NCBI GenBank assembly: GCA_022775085.1 | Contig: JALFJQ010000008.1 | Coordinates: forward strand, 1 to 35,010 | DNA from: Clostridiales bacterium | GTDB lineage: Bacteria > Bacillota > Clostridia > Oscillospirales > Oscillospiraceae | Direction of reading: 5' to 3' | Length of the DNA stretch: 35,010 nt | Shown here: in pieces, positions 15,122 to 20,567 of the stretch | Layout: each line of letters opens with the position of its first letter | How positions within the stretch are numbered: position 1 is the stretch's first letter | Position numbers and translations under genes: made by a program | The notes under the pieces: generated by a model | Database searches by the model: none | What the model was told of the DNA's origin: nothing | What the model saw: the letters and a program-made list of their open reading frames with translations, nothing else

Positions 15122-16165
15122 TTACATCACGCCGTCGTTGGCAACAAAGGTCAGGAAGGTGGCCTTATCGGTGAGGATGTAAGCGCCCATCTCCTCCGCC
15201 ATGACCAGGCAGGCGCCCATGCCGGCATTGGCGGAAACGTACCAGTCGGTGTAAGCCGCGAAGGACTCGGCTTCCTTGGTGATGCCCAGGGCCTCAGGCC
15301 ACAGGCTCAGCTCCTTGGTGTGGGTGCCGGAACCGTCGCCACGGGAGACGAAGGTGTACTTGCCGTCCGCAATGGCGGCGAAGGCATCCAGAACGGAAGC
15401 GCTGTCCTTGACACCGGCGGGGTCAGCAGAGGGGCCGCACAGAACGAAGTAGTTGTAGAGGAAGGAAATACGCTCAGCCTCGAAGCCGTCCACAACCCGG
15501 GCGAAGCCCTCCTCCACAAAAGCCTCCTCCTGGCTCTTGGAGTGCACCAGAATCAGGTCGGCATTGCCAAACTTGGCGGCGTTGATGGCTTTGCCGGTAC
15601 CGGCAGACTGGACTTCCACGGTGTAGCCGTAGGTGGACTCAAACACGGGCAGCAGGTAACCCAGCAGACCGGAGTCGTTGACAGAGGTGGTGGTGGACAG
15701 GCGAATGACCTTGGTTTCCTCCGTAGCGGGGGCAATCTCACCGGCGTAGACGGGGGCATTGTCCTTGACATAGAACAGGTGCTCACCATATTCCGCGACA
15801 CCATATTCTCCGGCCATATCCAGAGCTTCCTGGCTCAGCAGCCACTGAATCAGGGCGTCGGCACCGGCAGTGTTCACAGCAACGTCGGAAACGGCATTGC
15901 CGTCAGCATCGGTGAAAGGAGCCTCAGGGTTCACGGCGATGGCAGTGTAGGTATTGAGCATCTTGTCGTCTGCTTCCTTCAGGATGCAGGTATCGACTAC
16001 CAGAGCGGCCTCGGTGGGTGCTTCGGTAGCAGGTGCGGCTGTCTCCACAGGAGCGGGAGCGGCAGTGGTTTCGGGAGCCTGGGTTTCCGCAGGCTTTGCC
16101 GCGCCGCAGGCAACCAGGCCCAGCAGCATGACAGCAACCAAAAGCAGAGAAACAATCTTTTTCAT
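15122..16165 (-). CDS. tupA: Tungstate-binding lipoprotein, apparently circularly permuted TupA
   Basis: This 347-residue protein has a lipoprotein signal (MKKIVSLLLVAVMLLGLVAC, Cys20 lipidated) and an Ala/Pro/Thr/Glu linker to about residue 54. The TupA oxyanion motif TTTSVNDSGLL starts at 158, and SRGDGSGTH lies at 274-282, so tungstate is the likely ligand. In ordinary TupA the TTTS strand comes just after the signal peptide, and the protein ends with a segment reading roughly LFNxYxxIAVNP ... AxAFIDWLxSxEG ... LF. Here that segment is instead at 55-135 (MLNTYTAIAVNPEAP, then GADALIQWLLSQEALDMAGE), ahead of TTTS, and the chain stops at LTDKATFLTFVANDGVM. The modules are thus swapped in order. 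GGAGG precedes the ATG. Confidence 0.88.
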   Translation of the reverse strand: MKKIVSLLLVAVMLLGLVACGAAKPAETQAPETTAAPAPVETAAPATEAPTEAALVVDTCILKEADDKMLNTYTAIAVNPEAPFTDADGNAVSDVAVNTAGADALIQWLLSQEALDMAGEYGVAEYGEHLFYVKDNAPVYAGEIAPATEETKVIRLSTTTSVNDSGLLGYLLPVFESTYGYTVEVQSAGTGKAINAAKFGNADLILVHSKSQEEAFVEEGFARVVDGFEAERISFLYNYFVLCGPSADPAGVKDSASVLDAFAAIADGKYTFVSRGDGSGTHTKELSLWPEALGITKEAESFAAYTDWYVSANAGMGACLVMAEEMGAYILTDKATFLTFVANDGVM

Positions 16166-16329
16166 GTTCTTTTCCTCCAGAAAATAAGAATAAAAAACGA
16201 ACCCACTTCCAACGGCAATAGGGCGCAGTAACCGCGCAAAAACCTATGCTTTTGGAAAGAGGCTCGTCCACCACTTTTCAAAACGCTGTTATCCCACACC
16301 TGTCCGGATGGAAAGGGCTGTTCTTGTAC
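16166..16329 (-). ncRNA. Long structured 5' leader of tupA, candidate metal-cofactor riboswitch
   Basis: The tupA promoter predicts a leader of about 160 bases. A long interrupted arm forms in it: TTCCAA/TTGGAA (16206-16211 with 16252-16257), then GC and ATAGG/CCTAT, then GCGC/GCGC closing a 7-base loop (16227-16233). Upstream are GGACAGGTGTGGGAT and two AAGTGG copies. The Moco RNA class is known to precede molybdenum and tungsten cofactor and transport genes, so a related element is plausible, but I could not match its consensus from memory. Bases between the arm and the ATG are U-rich. Confidence 0.4.
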
Positions 16330-16335
16330 CACTTC

Positions 16336-16364
16336 ATGATAGCATACCATGGGGAGAATTTCAA
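16336..16364 (-). promoter_or_regulatory. Promoter of the tup operon
   Basis: On the minus strand TTGAAA (16364-16359) is followed after exactly 17 bp by TATCAT (16341-16336). Transcription would begin near 16329, leaving a long leader before tupA at 16165. Confidence 0.75.
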
Positions 16365-16425
16365 TAGTATTTCATCTTTCTTTTTCCTGACAGTTGCGTT
16401 ATAATAAGCCATGGAGGGATGGCAG

Positions 16426-16677
16426 ATGATTATCGAAGAGAACTGGGCCATATCCATAGAACGCGCCCGCCGCTTTTGGGAATCCCAGCCGGATGTGACC
16501 AAAGACGGGACTGGCTATTGCCTCAGCAGCTGCCGAATCACCCTTTCTGAACCTGCCCCCGGCCCTAAAGGTATGTTTTCCCTTCCCCGAACACTGCTTC
16601 GGATAGAAGGCCCGGAAGCGGAGGTTTCATCCATCCACCATCGTTTTTGGATTCGATTTTTATCCGCAGGGGGATAA
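16426..16677 (+). CDS. Small unrecognised protein upstream of moaE
   Basis: The family is not recognised. This 83-residue product starts MIIEENWAISIERARRFWES and ends HHRFWIRFLSAGG. It begins 8 bases after GGAGG (16413-16417); an ATG at 16411 is upstream of that site and is rejected. A TATAAT at 16400-16405 lies close before it, with no clear -35. It has two cysteines in YCLSSC and no membrane helix. It is followed after 14 bp by moaE on the same strand, and diverges from the tup operon, so a role in pterin-cofactor assembly is possible but unproven. Confidence 0.6.
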   Translation: MIIEENWAISIERARRFWESQPDVTKDGTGYCLSSCRITLSEPAPGPKGMFSLPRTLLRIEGPEAEVSSIHHRFWIRFLSAGG

Positions 16678-16691
16678 GGAGGTATATGATT

Positions 16692-17084
16692 ATGCGCAAA
16701 CCCATTCCATCTATGGATGCCTGGCTGAAAGAGGCCAAGGCGCACGCATCCGCGCCCAAAATCGGGATGTACCTGATTCACAACGGCACCGTCCGGCAAA
16801 GCGCCCGGGCAAAGGTCCGTGACGGTGCGGAAGATACCAAGCCCGTTACCGGTATGCTCTTTTCCTATGACCAGGAAAAGGTGGACGCCGTAATTGCCGA
16901 GACTTACAAACTGGAAGGCATCTACTACATCAAAGTCTGGCTCAACGAAGGACAGCTCCAAATGGGCGATGACATTATGTACGTTCTCATCGGCGGCGAT
17001 ATTCGTCCCAGGGTGATAGAAGGGCTTAACTATCTGGTGGGCCGCATCAAGAAGGAATGTGTGGTAGAAAAGGAGATAATCTAA
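16692..17084 (+). CDS. moaE: MoaE-like molybdopterin synthase catalytic subunit
   Basis: This 130-residue protein fits MoaE, the subunit that uses thiocarboxylated MoaD to place two sulfurs on cyclic pyranopterin monophosphate. The middle (YYIKVWLNEGQLQMGDDIMYV, in parts) matches MoaE's G.l..Gd..v.v...g strands, and the end RPRVIEGLNYLVGRIKKECV with KEII matches its last helix and basic catalytic region (KKE). AAGGAGG lies 9 bases before ATG 16692 and only 3 before ATG 16686, so 16692 is preferred. It is somewhat short (usual 135-150). An fmdE-like stub begins directly at its stop. Confidence 0.78.
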   Translation: MRKPIPSMDAWLKEAKAHASAPKIGMYLIHNGTVRQSARAKVRDGAEDTKPVTGMLFSYDQEKVDAVIAETYKLEGIYYIKVWLNEGQLQMGDDIMYVLIGGDIRPRVIEGLNYLVGRIKKECVVEKEII

Positions 17085-17180
17085 ATGACAGCATGGGAAA
17101 AATGCGTGGACTTTCACGGCCACGCCTGCGGCGGACCGTGCAGCGGCACAGGGATTGGGCATCAAAGGCACCGCCGGTAG
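17085..17180 (+). pseudogene. Truncated FmdE-like gene
   Basis: ATG follows the moaE stop codon directly. The first ~17 residues, MTAWEKCVDFHGHACGG, are the N-terminal metal-binding motif of FmdE family proteins (PF02663; W..C..FHGH.CGG), normally 150-200 residues long. After CGG the sequence departs from the family and stops at 17180, inside the opposite-strand mobA gene. No downstream FmdE part (zinc ribbon) is present. It is read as a deletion remnant joined to the mobA end. FmdE-like genes often accompany molybdenum and tungsten enzymes, so the original gene fits the cluster. Confidence 0.75.
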
Positions 17181-17782
17181 TCTTCGGGGGTGTTGATGTT
17201 TTGAAAGCAGCGGGAAAAGGACGTGACCTCCCCCATGGGCAGGAGCAGTATGTTGGCTTCTTCCCGGACAAAGGTATGCATCCGCAGACGTCTTTGGCGC
17301 ACCTGTTCTTCCAGCTTCCCCTGCAGGCGCCGGTGGTAAAGGGCGGCGGTGACGTAGGTTTTTCCGTCGTCTCCACAGACGACGATGCCGTCCCATTGGC
17401 GGCCCTTTCGCCCTTCTTCCTCCCATCGATTCAGCATCCATTGGACAAACTGGCGATTCACAAAGGGCATATCACAGGCACAGGCAAAAAGCAGGTCTTC
17501 TTCAATGGCCTGAAAGGCAGAATACAGACCGCCCATCACTCCACAGTCGGGAACCACGTCACGGATCATGGGGTAGGCTTCCAGGGCTTTTCCATCCTGG
17601 GTCTGATTTACCGATAGATAGACCCTTCCGCAGGCGGACAGCTCCTGGGCAATTCTCTTCCAGAAGGGCTGCCCGCCCAGCAGAAGCTGGGCCTTGTCCT
17701 GTCCCATGCGGCTGCTTTTGCCGCCCATGAGGAGCAGCATGGCCGCTGGTTGTTTTTTTCGCATTTTCGTTTCTTGTTGCAT
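17162..17782 (-). CDS. mobA: Molybdenum cofactor guanylyltransferase
   Basis: This 206-residue protein transfers GMP to the metal-pterin to form the dinucleotide cofactor. The nucleotidyltransferase signature AMLLLMGGKSSRMGQDKAQL lies at 14-33 (G.S.RMG.DK), and FACACDMPF carries the metal-binding Asp at about 103. Formate dehydrogenases use the bis-guanine dinucleotide form, so this gene serves the FDH encoded at 20568-23402. A GGAG site precedes the start. It faces the moaE operon and its last codons overlap the fmdE stub on the other strand. fdhD starts divergently 44 bp away. Confidence 0.9.
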   Translation of the reverse strand: MQQETKMRKKQPAAMLLLMGGKSSRMGQDKAQLLLGGQPFWKRIAQELSACGRVYLSVNQTQDGKALEAYPMIRDVVPDCGVMGGLYSAFQAIEEDLLFACACDMPFVNRQFVQWMLNRWEEEGRKGRQWDGIVVCGDDGKTYVTAALYHRRLQGKLEEQVRQRRLRMHTFVREEANILLLPMGEVTSFSRCFQNINTPEDYRRCL

Positions 17783-17826
17783 CGATATGATTTCTCCAAA
17801 GACTACAGCGAAAGAGGTGGATACCC

Positions 17827-18567
17827 ATGAACATAGAAGATGTGGAGTTTGCGTATCTGTCCCCTGTGGAACACCGGCTGATTTTCCGGGACGGTACCCG
17901 GCAGGATGGGGTTGCGCCCTATTTAAACGAGCATTCCATGGAGGTGTTCCTCAACGGGCACAAGGCAATGGAGCTGGTCTGTGTACCCCAATTTCTTCCG
18001 GAGCTGGTATTGGGCAGACTGCTGACGGAAAACCTCATTCATGGCATGGAGGATGTGGGGCAGCTCCGGATTTCCGATGATGGCAGCCGCGCGGATGTCA
18101 CGCTCCAAAATCCGGGGAACCCGATTCTCCCGGAATCGGCTCCTTTGCAGCCGGTTAAACCGATTTTCTGGAAACCGGAATGGATTTTTCAACTGGCGGA
18201 TTGCTTTGCCCAGGGGATGCCCCTGCACGCTGCCACCTGGGCAACCCACAGCTGCTTTCTGGCCCGGAATGGAGAAATCCTCTTTTCCTGCGAGGACATT
18301 GGACGGCACAACGCCTTGGACAAGGCAATCGGCTATGCCCTCAGAAACGGAATTCCCCTGTCAGAGTGCCTGGTGTATTCCAGCGGCCGAATCCCCACGG
18401 ATATGGCAAAAAAGGCAATTCGTGCCGCCATTCCCGTGCTCATCAGCAAGGCGGCCCCCACACGGCAGGCCATCGCCCTGGCCCACACCTATGGGCTGAC
18501 CCTGATTTGCGCGGCAAGGCGGGACAGTATGCGCCAATACACCGGGTTTTGCGCCTGTGACCCATAG
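17827..18567 (+). CDS. fdhD: FdhD-like formate dehydrogenase sulfur transferase
   Basis: FdhD carries sulfur from a cysteine desulfurase to the metal-pterin of formate dehydrogenase, which needs it for activity. The strongest match is EDIGRHNALDKAIGYAL at about 156-172, with VYSSGRIPTDM and SKAAPTRQAIALAHTYGLTLI further on, all family hallmarks. The usual CxxC sulfur-relay loop (CGxCG-type, expected around 95-112) is absent; that region reads NPGNPILPESAP. The TGGxH motif is also altered (TWATH). Either another Cys (for example C126, C143) works instead or the protein acts as a chaperone only. At 246 residues it is slightly short. It converges on the hydrogenase operon. Confidence 0.88.
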   Translation: MNIEDVEFAYLSPVEHRLIFRDGTRQDGVAPYLNEHSMEVFLNGHKAMELVCVPQFLPELVLGRLLTENLIHGMEDVGQLRISDDGSRADVTLQNPGNPILPESAPLQPVKPIFWKPEWIFQLADCFAQGMPLHAATWATHSCFLARNGEILFSCEDIGRHNALDKAIGYALRNGIPLSECLVYSSGRIPTDMAKKAIRAAIPVLISKAAPTRQAIALAHTYGLTLICAARRDSMRQYTGFCACDP

Positions 18568-18579
18568 GGTCACAGGCGC
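18551..18579 (+). terminator. Terminator of fdhD
   Basis: GCGCCTGTGACCC and GGGTCACAGGCGC form a perfect 13-bp stem with a 3-base loop, followed by ATTTTG. The stem begins inside the last fdhD codons and covers the stop. It can also stop transcription arriving from the ferredoxin gene. Confidence 0.85.
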
Positions 18580-18594
18580 ATTTTGTTTACAGTC

Positions 18595-18765
18595 TTAAAC
18601 TTCATCAATTGCCCGGTTGGGACAGATGCTGATGCAGGCGCCGCACTGCACACACTTGAGATAATCGATGGCAAACTGCTTGTCTTCCTCCACAATTGCC
18701 TTGTTGGGGCAGGTGGATTCACAGGCACCGCATTTGACACAACGCTGGGAGATCACGAAAGCCAT
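18595..18765 (-). CDS. Small 2[4Fe-4S] ferredoxin
   Basis: This 56-residue protein starts MAFVISQRCVKCGACESTCP and has a second motif CVQCGACISICPNRA. The two CxxCxxCxxxCP sets bind two [4Fe-4S] clusters in the classical clostridial ferredoxin fold. The start is at 18765, with AGGAGGG 7 bases upstream. It is the last gene of the FDH-hydrogenase operon, 21 bp after the hydrogenase gene. It is a likely electron carrier or bound subunit linking the two enzymes, and may also serve the AORs. Confidence 0.95.
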   Translation of the reverse strand: MAFVISQRCVKCGACESTCPNKAIVEEDKQFAIDYLKCVQCGACISICPNRAIDEV

Positions 18766-18786
18766 GTAACAACCCTCCTTCTTCCC

Positions 18787-20550
18787 TTACCGCACTTCGC
18801 CGCTTCTGTCGGTGTAGTGGGTATGCAGCAGGAAGTGGGCCGCGGGGCTGCCGCACTCGTCCAGGAATTCCTCGTACAGCTTCTGCACATCGGGATTCTC
18901 GTGGGAACGCCGGATGGGCGCATCACAATCCGCCTGATACATCCCCGCCATACGCACCGCCACCTGCTCCACAGACGCCAGGGGTGCGCCGCCGCCGTTG
19001 AGACAGCCGCCGGGACAGGCCATGACCTCAATGAAGTGATAGGGGGATTTCCCGGCACGGATATCCTCCATGATGGGCTTGACATTTCCAATGCCGTTGA
19101 CAATGGCGATTTTCACATCCAGGTCCCCGATCTTCACCGTGGCTTCCTTGACACCCCGGTAGCCCCGGGCAGCGGTATAGTCAATTTGATTCAGCTCGCC
19201 GTTGGTCAGCAGCACGGTAACCGTGCGCAGCGCCGCCTCCATCACGCCACCGGTGGTGCCGAAGATACGGCCCGCGCCGGTCCACTGCCCCATAAAGCTG
19301 TCAAAGGGTTCGCTGTCCAGGCTGGCAAGGTCTATTCCCTTCAGACGCATCAGTCTGGCGGCCTCCCGGGTGGTCAGCACCGCATCCACGTCCCGAATTC
19401 CCAGGGCATTTTTCATCTCCGGCCGCTGCATCTCAAACTTTTTGGCAACGCAGGGCATGATGGACACATGGAAGATATCCTCCGATTCCACGCCGATTTT
19501 CTCCGGCAGGTAGCTCTTGACCAGTGCGCCGAATATCTGCTGGGGAGACTTGCAGGAGGACAGATGGGCCAGCTGGTCGGGGTAGTGGTACTCCATGTGC
19601 TTAATCCAGCCGGGACAGCAGGAGGTCAGCATGGGCAGCACACCGCCGTTTTGCAGCCGGTGAATCAGCTCCGTGCCCTCCTCCATGATGGTAACGTCGG
19701 CAGAGAAATCGGTATTGTAGGCATAGCCACCCAGTCGCTTCATGGCTGCAGCAATTTTGCCGGTGACATCTGTGCCGGGCTTCAGGCCGAACTCTTCGCC
19801 CAGGGTATGCTGGACGGCAGGGGCCACCTGCCAGACCACGGTCTTTTTTGGGTCGTTCAGGGCATCCATCACCCGCTGTATCTCGCTCTTTTCCGTCAGG
19901 GCGGCTACGGGGCAGACCTTGACGCACTGACCGCAGTTGATACAGGCGGTGGCGGACAGGGACACATTCTTCTTGGTGCGGGCATAACGGTCACCGGTTT
20001 CCGGATGGGTGTACATCTCGTAAATGCCAATCTTCTGCACCTCGTTGCAGACTGTGACGCAGCGGCCGCAGGCAATGCACTTGTCCATGTTGCGCACCAT
20101 GGCAGGGCTGGAGGTGTCCATGCCTCTGCCAGGCACCTTCCGCACCTGGGGGTTGATTTCAAACAGGTAGCTGACCTCCTGGAGCCGGCAGTGACCGCCG
20201 GTCTTCTGGCAGGTCAGACAGTCGTTGGGATGGATGCTGAGAATCTCCGTCAGCCGCTCCCGGCGGTAAGCCTGGACCGCCGGGGTGTTGGTGCGCACCA
20301 CCATGCCGTCCCTTGCTTCGTACCGGCAGGCACGACGGATTACGGTTTCTCCGTTCTCCTCCAGTTCCACAGCGCAGATGCCGCAGGAACCGGTGGGGGT
20401 CAGGCCCTTGAGATAGCACAGTGTGGGAATCTCAATCCCGGCGCTTCTGGCAGCCGCCAGAATGGAAGCGCCTCTGGGGCAGGTTATTTTTTTGTCATCA
20501 ATGGTAAGGCAGATGTGGGTATCCACCATTCCACCGTAAAGTTCGTACAT
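18787..20550 (-). CDS. [FeFe]-hydrogenase with N-terminal Fe-S relay domains
   Basis: This 587-residue cytosolic enzyme evolves or oxidises H2. An N-terminal [2Fe-2S] ferredoxin-like domain (CYLKGLTPTGSCGICAVELE) is followed by the His-Cys [4Fe-4S] stretch SIHPNDCLTCQKTGGHC, two [4Fe-4S] motifs (CIACGRCVTVC and CINCGQCVKVC), and the H-cluster domain. All three H-cluster signatures are intact: L1 TSCCPGW, L2 MPCVAKKFE and L3 MACPGGCLNGGG. This is the group A modular type. AGGAGG sits 7 bases before the ATG. It is 17 bp after the formate dehydrogenase gene. No HydB/NuoF-like flavoprotein is encoded nearby. The maturases HydE, HydF and HydG must lie elsewhere. Confidence 0.95.
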   Translation of the reverse strand: MYELYGGMVDTHICLTIDDKKITCPRGASILAAARSAGIEIPTLCYLKGLTPTGSCGICAVELEENGETVIRRACRYEARDGMVVRTNTPAVQAYRRERLTEILSIHPNDCLTCQKTGGHCRLQEVSYLFEINPQVRKVPGRGMDTSSPAMVRNMDKCIACGRCVTVCNEVQKIGIYEMYTHPETGDRYARTKKNVSLSATACINCGQCVKVCPVAALTEKSEIQRVMDALNDPKKTVVWQVAPAVQHTLGEEFGLKPGTDVTGKIAAAMKRLGGYAYNTDFSADVTIMEEGTELIHRLQNGGVLPMLTSCCPGWIKHMEYHYPDQLAHLSSCKSPQQIFGALVKSYLPEKIGVESEDIFHVSIMPCVAKKFEMQRPEMKNALGIRDVDAVLTTREAARLMRLKGIDLASLDSEPFDSFMGQWTGAGRIFGTTGGVMEAALRTVTVLLTNGELNQIDYTAARGYRGVKEATVKIGDLDVKIAIVNGIGNVKPIMEDIRAGKSPYHFIEVMACPGGCLNGGGAPLASVEQVAVRMAGMYQADCDAPIRRSHENPDVQKLYEEFLDECGSPAAHFLLHTHYTDRSGEVR

Positions 20551-20567
20551 ATCCTAACCTCCTGCAA

